In this document: piece after piece, positions 9,532-17,709 of the stretch | Numbering within the stretch: position 1 is the stretch's first letter | Layout: each line of letters begins with the position of its first letter | Source of the DNA: Shewanella donghaensis | GTDB taxonomy: Bacteria; Pseudomonadota; Gammaproteobacteria; Enterobacterales; Shewanellaceae | Reading direction: 5' to 3' | Assembly (NCBI RefSeq): GCF_007567505.1 | Contig: NZ_CP041783.1 | Span: forward strand, 1,550,001 to 1,614,000 | Length of the DNA stretch: 64,000 nt | The notes under the pieces: generated by a model | Database searches by the model: none | Told to the model about the DNA's origin: nothing | The model's input: only the letters and a program-made list of their open reading frames with translations | Made by a program: the position numbers and the translations under genes

Positions 9532-10851
9532 ATGATGATGACTTCTTTCACAAAATATAGCGTTACTAAAGGCTTAACAGCAGTATCTATTGCACTAGCA
9601 GCACTACTTAGCCAGTCTGCGATCGCTGATACTAAGGTCATACATGCAGGTGAACTACTGGCAACACCGGGCAAAGCGCCATTAACTAATCGCACTGTCG
9701 TAATAGAAGATGGTGAAATTACAGCTGTTAAGAAGGGATTTATCTCAGCCAATGAATTTGGTAAAGATGCAGTCTTGATTGACCTTTCAGACAGTTTTGT
9801 AATGCCTGGTTTGATGGACATGCATGTTCATCTACAGATGCAACTAGGACCTAACAATATTAGAGATACTGTAAAATTGTCGGATGCCGATATCGCAATG
9901 AAAAGCGTTCATTACGCTAAGACAACCCTGCTGTCTGGGTTTACAACAGTACGCGACTTATTAAGCGAACCTGAACAAATGTATGCATTGCGAGATGGCG
10001 TTGAAAAAGGTTGGATTGAAGGCCCACGCATTATTGCTGCTGCAGGCGTTGCGATTACCGGAGGGCATTTGGATGTTGATGGAATGGCTCCAGATTTACT
10101 TGCATTAAAGTCCTCGACAACAATATGTGATGGCCCTTATGAGTGCCGCAAAATAACGCGAGAAGCCATTAAATATGGCGCGGATGCCATTAAAGTTGCA
10201 TCAACGGGTGGGGTATTATCTGACACTAATACAGGTACTGGCCAACAAATGACAGATAATGAGTTAAAGGAAATTGTAGATACTGCTCATGGTTTAGGTC
10301 GTAAAGTGGCCAGTCATGCTCATGCCGCTGAAGGGATTAATGCCGCATTAAGGGCGGGTGTTGATAGCGTAGAACATGGCAGTTATGCCAATGAAGAAAC
10401 AATTAAACTATTCAAGAAAACCGGTGCTTATTTAGTGCCCACTTTGTTAGCTGGGGCGACCGTTGTGGAGATGGCCGAAACCTCAGATTTTATGTCTGAT
10501 CCAATAAAAGCAAAGGCTATACGTGTTGGACCTGATATGTTGGAAAATTTCGAAAAGTCATATAAAGCAGGGGTAAAAATCGCTTTTGGCACTGATAGTG
10601 GCGTATCTAAGCACGGCATCAATGCACATGAAGCAGTATTGATGTATCAAGCTGGCATGACGACTGCAGATATTTTGAAGTCTGCCACAGTGAATGCCGC
10701 AGACTTAATTGATATGAGCGATAAACTCGGCACTATTGAGGCTGGAAAATATGCCGATATTATTGCGTTAGACGCAAGCCCATTAGAGAACATCGAAGAG
10801 TTACTTGATGTTGATTTTGTAATGAAGGGTGGCGTGATTTACAAAAAATAA
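9532..10851 (+). CDS. Secreted metal-dependent amidohydrolase (Xaa-Pro / Xaa-Arg dipeptidase-like)
   Basis: 439 residues. A signal peptide (LTAVSIALAALLSQSAIA) precedes an amidohydrolase-superfamily barrel. Metal ligands are visible: MDMHVHL (HxH), the carbamylated-Lys candidate in AIKVASTGG, SHAHA, VEHGSY and the catalytic Asp of FGTDSGV. This is the pattern of the imidazolonepropionase-like group, several members of which cleave Xaa-Pro or Xaa-Arg/Lys dipeptides. Three in-frame ATG codons sit at 9532, 9535 and 9538, so the exact start is uncertain by two residues. Divergent from the S9 peptidase gene with under 200 bp between the two likely starts. The substrate is inferred. Confidence 0.92.
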   Translation: MMMTSFTKYSVTKGLTAVSIALAALLSQSAIADTKVIHAGELLATPGKAPLTNRTVVIEDGEITAVKKGFISANEFGKDAVLIDLSDSFVMPGLMDMHVHLQMQLGPNNIRDTVKLSDADIAMKSVHYAKTTLLSGFTTVRDLLSEPEQMYALRDGVEKGWIEGPRIIAAAGVAITGGHLDVDGMAPDLLALKSSTTICDGPYECRKITREAIKYGADAIKVASTGGVLSDTNTGTGQQMTDNELKEIVDTAHGLGRKVASHAHAAEGINAALRAGVDSVEHGSYANEETIKLFKKTGAYLVPTLLAGATVVEMAETSDFMSDPIKAKAIRVGPDMLENFEKSYKAGVKIAFGTDSGVSKHGINAHEAVLMYQAGMTTADILKSATVNAADLIDMSDKLGTIEAGKYADIIALDASPLENIEELLDVDFVMKGGVIYKK

Positions 10852-11023
10852 GGAGAATAACATGTCCATTTATGGACACTCCTAGTGAGTATGGCAATAG
10901 TCAGCCTAACCAAGTCGTTTAACCTTAGTTACTTCTAAACGATACCACTTGCTGTTGTTATTGATGCCAATAATATACCGCTAAGCAGTTGTACTGCCTT
11001 GTTTGGTCTAAATTAAAGTACGA

Positions 11024-11048
11024 GCTTGCTATCTTTGTGATAGCAAGC
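11024..11048. repeat. Perfect 10-bp hairpin
   Basis: GCTTGCTATC and its exact complement around the loop TTTGT. No T-run follows on either strand, so it is not called a terminator. It lies ~170 bp after the amidohydrolase gene. Confidence 0.7.
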
Positions 11049-11315
11049 GCCCCTAATGAATTCCGCACCTGTGCCTGCTTAGTTACGCTACATTCGAATT
11101 ATACTTATCCTCGGTCTTTTCTCGTTTACATTAGGTAGGTTGAGCCGATTTATGCCGAAAAACGGAAGCTATGAAACAAAGCCAGTAAAAAACTGTAGAC
11201 AAGATTCTCTAAGCTGCCCTCTATTTCGACGTCACTAAAACGTTTGGGTGCATAAAGTCAGTTGTTAAACCTCTCGAGTTACCTAAAAGCTTTTTAAGAC
11301 ATCTAATATTTTGGG

Positions 11316-11415
11316 CAAAGATACTGATAATCAAAAATTGAGCTCTGGCATCTATTCAGTTACGTAGTCAGAAAATGGTACGACTGCCACTCCTATCATT
11401 TTTGAATGTCTTTTT
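11316..11415 (-). repeat. Dispersed repeat copy B, probable decayed gene end
   Basis: Counterpart of 6869-6968. The block 11363-11409 is almost identical to copy A, while 11338-11355, opposite the left hairpin arm of copy A, has diverged. On the reverse strand upstream of the match there is a broken frame (residues like LTQVIKQDWRVFVDKD, then a stop) that also aligns loosely with sequence upstream of copy A. The family is not recognised. Confidence 0.7.
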
Positions 11416-11596
11416 CATAAACAACTTGGGCTATGCAGGTTCTCAATCTTTATCAACAAACACTCTCCAGTCTTGTTTAATAACTTGCGTTAATGGTGTG
11501 GTAAATTCTGAGGCCTTGGATGTTCGACTATTGATCTTTATATTCGAGGATTAAGCACTTAAATTGAGACTATTTATGAAAAAGATAGATGTCATC

Positions 11597-11634
11597 AAAA
11601 AAACCTATTAAAAAAACCTATTAAAAAAACTAAA
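11597..11634. repeat. 13-bp tandem repeat
   Basis: Two exact units of AAAAAAACCTATT (11597-11609, 11610-11622) and a partial third. It lies just beyond the stop codon of the reverse-strand lipoprotein gene, where the transcript would carry several U-runs. Confidence 0.9.
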
Positions 11635-12178
11635 ACCAACGAATTATTTCACCTTCATTATTGTATTTTATTTCAAGGTTAAGAATGACATCATTTTCTG
11701 CCAAGTCCAAAAGTTCACTACATAACATCGCAGCGCAATTTACTTCGTAGCCTAAAATAAAAAATATATCACCCTTTTGAATAAAAGTGTTGGGATTGAA
11801 AGGAACATCATTATAAGTATAAATGCTACCTAGAGGATCTGTATCGTTATTGATAATACTTAACAAGGTATATTTCATATTCGATTCATCGGCAGGTGGA
11901 TTTGAAATTGGACTTATTTCAATTTCTATTCTGTCACTTATCCCCCAAGTATGGTTATATCCTTCTACAGGAGCATACAATATTTTTTCTTCATCATTTC
12001 CTTCTAGTGTATACCCGAGACAAAATCTTGGAATAACACTATGACATAGCTTGGGGTTACCGACTACATTCCAAATTTCTCGCTGTAATTTTTGCTCATC
12101 ACTACTATCTGAATCACTGCATCCAGTGAGTAAGCATAGTGTGATTAATAAAACTGCAAACGGTAAAGTCCATTTCAT
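11630..12178 (-). CDS. Putative lipoprotein, unknown function
   Basis: 182 residues. The N-terminus has a lysine, a hydrophobic core and a lipobox (LLTGC) with the lipidated Cys near residue 20, followed by a Ser/Asp-rich linker, so it is exported and anchored to a membrane. The rest is acidic and beta-rich with several cysteines (KLCHSVIPRFC and NCAAMLC) that may form disulfides. I do not recognise a family. It stands alone among non-coding DNA. The ribosome site is weak (ACGGA). Confidence 0.7.
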   Translation of the reverse strand: MKWTLPFAVLLITLCLLTGCSDSDSSDEQKLQREIWNVVGNPKLCHSVIPRFCLGYTLEGNDEEKILYAPVEGYNHTWGISDRIEIEISPISNPPADESNMKYTLLSIINNDTDPLGSIYTYNDVPFNPNTFIQKGDIFFILGYEVNCAAMLCSELLDLAENDVILNLEIKYNNEGEIIRWF

Positions 12179-13191
12179 ATATTTAAATTCCGTTTATTAA
12201 ATCTTGATTATTAGTACTTCTTAAATTGAAGAATGTTACTCCGAAGTTATAATACTTTCGAGATTGATAATAAGGCAAGATGGAGCTCGTTACATTTTGT
12301 ATCTTATTAAGTGAAATTATGGCTAACATGTAATATTGGGGGGGAAACTGCTATAAAAGAGGAAAGTTACTTAGGCATATATGCCTTAAAAACTAGACAG
12401 GCACGATGAAACTGCCAGTTTCATTAGCCACCATAGGGATTAAGTTTACCTTTGGATTACGTCGTGGTGCCGTTATCTTCCTGAGTGGGTAATAGGCTTA
12501 ACTAACTTACGTCCTATTCCTTGTTTGTAATTTTGAACAAATCAAAGTCATATGGCGCTTCGCCCACACCAGACTAAAAGGGAAAAATGCTGAAAGCACA
12601 TAATTTTCGATGGGAATTAATCCAGCTTTAACTCGTTTATTGTGGATTAATGAATCAGCTTCGGCCATTGTCGAAAAAACCTAACGCTTCCGACGGGCCT
12701 TCCCTGCCCCAACGAAAGCTAGCTTGTGGCATCCATGCCAAGCTCACAGCCTTTTCTCGATGAGCTCAATACATATTGAGTCTTTTAGATTCTTAAATTT
12801 ATGGGTTTTCTAACTTTAGCTCTTTTAATTACCACGAATGCAGTCAAATCGAAGAGACAATAATACCAGTATAGATGCAGCAGCGAGCTTCCAAAACAAG
12901 GGGAATGTGTTCACGGCGAGTCTTGGATGCATCTGCACATAAGGTATCTATTTCACAAACATGTCATCGCGATATTCGTATATCCTATACATCACCTGCA
13001 GCAGGCAATTCGTTAAATTGAAGATATGGTCACTCGAAGCGCATTATATGCGCTATTAAGTTTGGAATTTAATTAACATAAATATTTCCGCATTACCTTC
13101 TCAGTCTCATTTTTTCTAATCCAGTACGTATATATTTATCAATAATTACAGTAAGCTACCCAGAGTAAAATAAATAAGGATATTTATATCT
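12179..13191. other. Intergenic stretch, 1013 bp, rich in inverted repeats
   Basis: I find no convincing gene. Inverted repeats include AGGCATATATGCCT (12373-12386), ATGAAACT-GCC-AGTTTCAT (12406-12424), TGGCATCCATGCCA (12727-12740), AGCTCA...TGAGCT (12741-12766) and CTCAAT-ACAT-ATTGAG (12765-12780). A 29-codon frame from 12407 is too short to call. The stretch resembles the mosaic intergenic remnants common in Shewanella, but the element type is not identified. Confidence 0.5.
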
Positions 13192-13692
13192 ATGCACAGA
13201 GCGAGAACCAGCGGCTTTACTCTTATCGAATTAGTCGTTGTTATTATTATTCTTGGTGTATTGGCGGTATCGGCTGCTCCTAAGTTTCTCGATTTAAGTT
13301 CAGAGGGAGTAATTGCAACTTCTGAAAACTTAAAAGGAGTTATCAATAGCACTTCAACATTGGTATACAGTAAATCAGTGATTGAGGGAGTGGAAAAATC
13401 TCCGTCTGCAGAAATCATGATAAATGGTCAACTAGTTGAGGTTGTTTATGGTTACCCTGCTGGCACTAAAAATGGCATTAGTGCAGTAATTGATTTTGAT
13501 GAAGGTGATTGGAATAATAATCAACGAGATAGCGATTGGCACAGCCGAGCAAGTGTTTATCCTGGAGCTTGGATATATTGGCATGGCAGTTTTGATGAAG
13601 ATGCGGGTTCACTGCAATGCTATTTACGCTATCGCCAATCCGTGGCTGTAAACGCTAGGCCGATTATCGATTTTGAATTTAGAGAATGTTAA
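13192..13692 (+). CDS. MSHA/type IV-like prepilin, orphan
   Basis: 166 residues beginning with a short basic leader, then the prepilin peptidase site G|FTLIELVVVIIILGVLAVSAAPKF, with Glu at mature position 5 and the long hydrophobic N-terminal helix. The rest resembles MSHA-type pilins in size, with two C-terminal cysteines (QCYLRY and FREC) that could form the pilin loop disulfide. It would be processed by PilD and enter a type IV pilus or pseudopilus. No pilus-assembly gene is nearby, so it depends on machinery encoded elsewhere. AAGGA lies upstream but spaced long. Whether it is a pilus subunit or an effector-like minor pilin is unknown. Confidence 0.85.
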   Translation: MHRARTSGFTLIELVVVIIILGVLAVSAAPKFLDLSSEGVIATSENLKGVINSTSTLVYSKSVIEGVEKSPSAEIMINGQLVEVVYGYPAGTKNGISAVIDFDEGDWNNNQRDSDWHSRASVYPGAWIYWHGSFDEDAGSLQCYLRYRQSVAVNARPIIDFEFREC

Positions 13693-13770
13693 TGCCTATT
13701 TGTGAATAGGTACAAAATAAATCGCACTTTATATTTAGCTTAGCTAACAAGAAAATATCCATGGAGGCTA

Positions 13771-14082
13771 ATGAAACCTGCTCAAATAATAGGATTCATA
13801 TTCAGTGTCATTGGTGCTTGGTATTTATCTTTATTTTATGATGACCTAATGCTGGGTGAACCGAGTTCTTCTAGCTTAGGTATTGGTGTTGCTGTCGTTT
13901 TCTCTTTCTTCGCTGTTTCAGCTCTTTTACTTATTCCGACATCCATCATTTTAAGAACAGAAAAAAAGAGAACTAAAAGACAATTTACCGGTTGGCTTTG
14001 GTCTAGCTTATTTATTATCAATGCAATTTTTGCAGCGACATATGTACTGGCCTTTTTTTTAGTATTGTTAAGATACGTATAA
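13771..14082 (+). CDS. Small membrane protein, unknown function
   Basis: 103 residues with three hydrophobic segments (about 5-22, 36-57 and 76-100) and a basic loop (RTEKKRTKR) between the second and third, so an inner-membrane protein. A strong GGAGG ribosome site sits 4-5 bases before the ATG, which supports it as a real gene. It lies 78 bp after the pilin gene in the same direction and may share its transcript. I do not recognise a family. Confidence 0.65.
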   Translation: MKPAQIIGFIFSVIGAWYLSLFYDDLMLGEPSSSSLGIGVAVVFSFFAVSALLLIPTSIILRTEKKRTKRQFTGWLWSSLFIINAIFAATYVLAFFLVLLRYV

Positions 14083-14251
14083 CGAAAAAGAGTTCAGTGC
14101 ATTAACTGCAACGCCATCAAATAATGCTAACTTAAATCCTGCTTTTATCGAAAATTCATATCATATCTACTCAGTCTATCCTCACCCAGCAATACGCTTA
14201 AACAAATACTGCAAATTGCGAATATTAACTATTCAATTAATAATCAGTACT

Positions 14252-14266
14252 TTTGCATTCTGCAAT
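14252..14266. promoter_or_regulatory. Candidate activator box TTTGCA-TTC-TGCAAT
   Basis: Near-palindromic; the 11 bases GCATTCTGCAA recur exactly at 24562-24572 upstream of the third unit. A related site lies at 21847-21861 before the second unit. About 100 bp upstream of the sigma-54 element. Confidence 0.55.
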
Positions 14267-14368
14267 ACCACGCTTTCAAAGCGCAATAATTTCTTCGCAT
14301 TAAGCAACTCGTTAATCCTAAATCAAAACAAACAACCCTAAACCAATGATTTGAATCAATTAAATAAT

Positions 14369-14384
14369 TGGCACGCATCCTGCT
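14369..14384 (+). promoter_or_regulatory. Sigma-54 promoter of STAS-wza-wzz-wzy unit
   Basis: TGGCACGCATCCTGCT matches the -24/-12 consensus TGGCACG-N4-TTGCW at all fixed positions except one (C for T at position 12), with correct spacing. It lies ~117 bp before the STAS gene. Confidence 0.85.
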
Positions 14385-14500
14385 ACCTATAGTTTAAGAA
14401 AGTAAGATTACGAAAAAATAGATGGTTTCAAAGTTCATTTATCTCATCGCAATTTACTTCATCAAGGTTTACCACATCGAAAGATGTATAGGAGCAGGTT

Positions 14501-14896
14501 ATGAAATTCGAACTTAAAGTAGCGCAACATGCGAGCGTAGTAACACTACCCATTAGAATGTTTATGGCACATACCCCAACTTACAGGGCAGCGCTTGTTG
14601 ATTATATAGATAGAGGTCATACCCGTTTAGTTATCGATATGCAGCATTTAGAGTACATCGATTCAAGTGGGTTATCGGTGCTGATATCTGCACGTAATCA
14701 AGCTTTGAATTACCAAGGCAATATCGTTTTATTATCACCAACCCCTGCAGTGCGAGCGTTAATTGAATTAACACGCTTACACCATATTTTTGAAATTTTT
14801 GAAACTGAAGAGCTAGCGTTAGATTTTTTGCGTCACAGCAGCATTGTTGAAGCATCTACTTTTGATGAAAAAATCATCTCTCAATTAGCTAGCTAA
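14501..14896 (+). CDS. STAS-domain anti-anti-sigma-like regulator (SypA-like)
   Basis: 131 residues, a single STAS domain. The conserved helix segment YIDSSGLSVLISARNQ carries the serine normally phosphorylated by RsbW-type kinases. A good AGGAG ribosome site precedes the start. It is the first gene after a sigma-54 promoter and leads an export/polymerisation operon, just as sypA, also a STAS protein, leads the sypA-R polysaccharide locus of Vibrio fischeri. I infer a post-transcriptional switch on polysaccharide production set by serine phosphorylation. The cognate kinase and phosphatase are not next to it. Confidence 0.88.
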   Translation: MKFELKVAQHASVVTLPIRMFMAHTPTYRAALVDYIDRGHTRLVIDMQHLEYIDSSGLSVLISARNQALNYQGNIVLLSPTPAVRALIELTRLHHIFEIFETEELALDFLRHSSIVEASTFDEKIISQLAS

Positions 14897-14933
14897 GAAA
14901 GTCTACATCAAGGACGTTAAGGGGCAAATCAAA

Positions 14934-16142
14934 ATGAATACTATCAAATCACTCATTTCACTCGCTATGATCGCAGGTTTAACCGCTTGCGTAACCCCCT
15001 CGCAGCCCGCTCAGCAAGACGTTTGCGATTTAGATAATCAAATGACTAGCTGTCATTATTTCGGACAAACAACACCTTATAACAGAAAGGTTAGCGCCGT
15101 CACTTCAAACCACACGACATTTCCTACCGCGCCTATTTTTGGTAACAAAGCGATGATAGTCGATACCAAGCAAGCACTATCACTTTCTGTTGGCGATAAA
15201 ATTTCAATAAAAATATTAAATGGCGAAGAGTTCAGTAAAGATGTTGAGATTGATGCCGACGGTAATATATATCTACCTTATCTACCGGCTATTTCAGCAA
15301 AAGGCTTAACCCTAAAGCAACTTAATAACACCATCGATGATTTGTTGGTTGATGAGAACTTGATGTTAGCGCATGCGGTACGTATCAGCATTTTACCGAT
15401 TAGCTGGGCACCGATTGAAATTACCACCTCTGGTGCTGTGTTTGAACCAGGCCAACACATGATTAATAAAAAATTACCCATTGAAATGAAAGATGACGGC
15501 AGCAATTATTCTGGTGACCAGGCGATTAAACGTAGTGTCGCTTCAGCAGTAAAATCATCAGGAGGCATTCGTCCAGATGCTGATATTTCGGCAATAAAAG
15601 TGATTCGAAACGGTCAGGTTTTCAATATGGATTTACGTGGTATGCTAACTGGAGAGAAAGTGCCAAACATGACTTTAATGGCTGGCGATCATGTACATGT
15701 TCCTTCAACGCATTCATTTAATGCACAATTAGCAAGACCTTCTCAACTGACAGCACCAGGGATCAGGGTATTTATGTCAAACTTAACGCAACCAGCAAGC
15801 TCAAATAGTCAGTCTGCAGTTGACCGTGAGGCCACGCGTTTCCCCTATGGTACCCGCTTGTTAAATGGTGCTATTGCAGCTAACTGCGTTGGTGGTGCAC
15901 AAACAACGAATGCCAGTCGCTACATTATTCTCGTGACTAAAAACCCTTTATCAAATCAAATTGACGTTGTTGAACGTTCAATTGATGGCTTAATCCAAAC
16001 GGCATGGAATGATGAATCAAACCCTGTGTTGTTACCGGGTGATGGACTTGCTTGTTATGACTCACGTGTAACCAACATGCGTGAAATAGCGAGAACAATA
16101 ACTGAATTAGTAGTTCCTACTACTCTTATCGGTTGGTTGTAA
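14934..16142 (+). CDS. Wza-like outer-membrane polysaccharide export lipoprotein
   Basis: 402 residues. An N-terminal lipoprotein signal (LTACVTP, Cys near residue 19) is followed by the Poly_export domain around residues 80-150 (VGDKISIKILNGEEF...DADGNIYLPYLPAISAKGLTL) and SLBB-type regions. Wza-family proteins form the periplasm-to-outside channel for capsule or exopolysaccharide. Located 37 bp after the STAS gene and 10 bp before the Wzz-like gene. The C-terminal third is longer than in minimal export proteins and its role is not clear. Confidence 0.9.
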   Translation: MNTIKSLISLAMIAGLTACVTPSQPAQQDVCDLDNQMTSCHYFGQTTPYNRKVSAVTSNHTTFPTAPIFGNKAMIVDTKQALSLSVGDKISIKILNGEEFSKDVEIDADGNIYLPYLPAISAKGLTLKQLNNTIDDLLVDENLMLAHAVRISILPISWAPIEITTSGAVFEPGQHMINKKLPIEMKDDGSNYSGDQAIKRSVASAVKSSGGIRPDADISAIKVIRNGQVFNMDLRGMLTGEKVPNMTLMAGDHVHVPSTHSFNAQLARPSQLTAPGIRVFMSNLTQPASSNSQSAVDREATRFPYGTRLLNGAIAANCVGGAQTTNASRYIILVTKNPLSNQIDVVERSIDGLIQTAWNDESNPVLLPGDGLACYDSRVTNMREIARTITELVVPTTLIGWL

Positions 16143-16152
16143 GGAGACAGCT

Positions 16153-17709
16153 ATGAGCTCAGAAAAGACTAATAATAACAATGAGCCAAACGCTCAAGAT
16201 GATTCAAAACTTGTTACCGATGCTATCGTTGATACAAAACCTGAGAACAAACTTGAAAGTGAACAGGAAACTGAATCAGAGCAAACAAGCTTTTCTGAGC
16301 TGGCTTACTTATTCTGGATTAAACGCGCCACTTTAGAGGGCAGTAAGTTAACCCCTAAAGCACGCAAACGTCTTTATCTTAAAACAGCAATTGGTGCGTT
16401 ATTAATCATATGGGTTCTTGTCGCTATCTTCATTGCTTTAACACCCACAAAATACATCAGTAAATGGGTGCTTATTTTACCCGGCGCTGCAGCAGGTTCG
16501 TCGCTAAGCCTTGACAGCTTAGGTCAAGCAAGCAGTTTGAGTAACTCGCCATACGCCAGTTCCGCCATTGACCCAAGAGAAAATTATAAAGCGATATCGA
16601 TGAGCAGTATTTTAAAACAAAGCACTGCGCACTATCTAAAAGTACCAACCAGTGAAATTCAAAATCCTAAACTCAAACTGCCAAGCCAAACGGGTTTAAT
16701 GGAGTTTAGTATTAAAGGTTCATCACCTGAACAAGCACAAGAACGCGCTTGGGCCATGTATCGCTCACTGCAAAACACCCTAGATGATCTGCGCGCTGAT
16801 GAGATTAGTCTACGCGAACGTGGCATTCAACGCGGACTCAACAGTTATAATATTCGCGTCAAAGAAACTCAAAATCAATTACTTGATTTCCAATCTGAGC
16901 GTGGCTTGGTCACTTTAGATCAATTCAAAGAACTTGCCGTTACCATTGAACGTTTACGCCATAGTAAAGTCACGATGTCATCGAAACTGCAAGGGTTAAA
17001 CGCCAGTTATGCATTATATGAAAAACACCTTGGTATCACTGATTCCCAAGCGGCCATATTGCTTAAACTCAACAACGATAAGCTATTTCAGCAGTTACTT
17101 GAAAAACACAATACCGCCAATACAACCTACATTGAAAATGCAGGGACTTTAGGCAGCCGTCACCCTATATTGGTATCGCTTAAAGCTGAGCTAGACAGTA
17201 TTTTAAATAGTATGAAAAAACGTTTTAATACTGTCATTGGTTACCAAGATGAAAAAATACTGATGATGTTAACCGTGGATGATGTCGATGGCCGAGCGGT
17301 AATGATGCAAGAATTTATTGCTATCTCATCCAATCGTTCTGCAACACAATCAGAAGTTGACTCTTTGATTGAGCAAATTAATCAGTGGGAAAAACGCTTA
17401 CAATACAGCAATGATGATGCTGCTAAGCTTGCTGATTTACAGCGTGAACATCAATTAGCTTCTGCGGTATTAACCTCAGCAATGGCAAAAATGGATGTGG
17501 GTAAATCTGATATTTATTCGGCCTATCCAATGCTGCAATTATTGTCTTCTCCGAGTTTACCTTCATCATCTGATAAGTTAGCGATTATGCTAATTACATT
17601 TGGTGGGTTAAGCGCTTCTTTCATGTCACTGGTAGGGTTGAGCATTCTATGGATCCGCAAACCATTGTTGCGCAAAATGTTGACGAAAAAATCATCTACA
17701 ACTGCATAA
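16153..17709 (+). CDS. Wzz/GumC-like polysaccharide co-polymerase without kinase domain
   Basis: 518 residues. A 70-residue acidic cytoplasmic tail precedes the first membrane helix (~76-95, AIGALLIIWVLVAIFIAL). A long periplasmic region with coiled-coil stretches (~220-450) is followed by the second helix (~475-502) and a basic tail. This is the chain-length determinant topology; no Walker motifs or Tyr-rich tail follow, so it is not a Wzc-type tyrosine kinase. It should set polymer length together with Wzy and bridge to the Wza channel. GGAGACAGCT precedes the start. Its last 61 bp overlap the next gene in another frame. Confidence 0.9.
   Translation: MSSEKTNNNNEPNAQDDSKLVTDAIVDTKPENKLESEQETESEQTSFSELAYLFWIKRATLEGSKLTPKARKRLYLKTAIGALLIIWVLVAIFIALTPTKYISKWVLILPGAAAGSSLSLDSLGQASSLSNSPYASSAIDPRENYKAISMSSILKQSTAHYLKVPTSEIQNPKLKLPSQTGLMEFSIKGSSPEQAQERAWAMYRSLQNTLDDLRADEISLRERGIQRGLNSYNIRVKETQNQLLDFQSERGLVTLDQFKELAVTIERLRHSKVTMSSKLQGLNASYALYEKHLGITDSQAAILLKLNNDKLFQQLLEKHNTANTTYIENAGTLGSRHPILVSLKAELDSILNSMKKRFNTVIGYQDEKILMMLTVDDVDGRAVMMQEFIAISSNRSATQSEVDSLIEQINQWEKRLQYSNDDAAKLADLQREHQLASAVLTSAMAKMDVGKSDIYSAYPMLQLLSSPSLPSSSDKLAIMLITFGGLSASFMSLVGLSILWIRKPLLRKMLTKKSSTTA

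Larger units (their letters stand above)
10852..11629. other. Intergenic stretch, 778 bp, with repeat copy B and hairpins
   Basis: No frame here looks coding. It holds a 6-bp hairpin at 10863-10878, a 10-bp hairpin at 11024-11048, repeat copy B and, at its right end, a short A-rich tandem repeat. Broken reverse-strand reading frames near 11400-11520 suggest a decayed gene. Confidence 0.55.
14083..14500 (+). promoter_or_regulatory. Control region of the first exopolysaccharide unit
   Basis: 418 bp without a gene. It holds a sigma-54-type promoter (14369-14384) and three upstream boxes of the form TTCGCA-N3-TGCAA: 14208-14222 (reverse strand), 14252-14266 and a weaker one at 14294-14308. The arrangement fits an enhancer-binding activator acting at a distance. 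Confidence 0.65.

Noticed and set aside
11024..11048. 10-bp hairpin as terminator of the amidohydrolase gene
   Set aside because: No T-run follows on either strand and it lies ~170 bp beyond the gene.
12407..12490. 29-codon forward frame from an ATG inside a hairpin
   Set aside because: Too short, no ribosome site, no family resemblance, in a stretch of broken sequence.
13146..13418. Reverse 90-codon frame over the pilin gene
   Set aside because: Antisense shadow of a gene with a complete prepilin signature.
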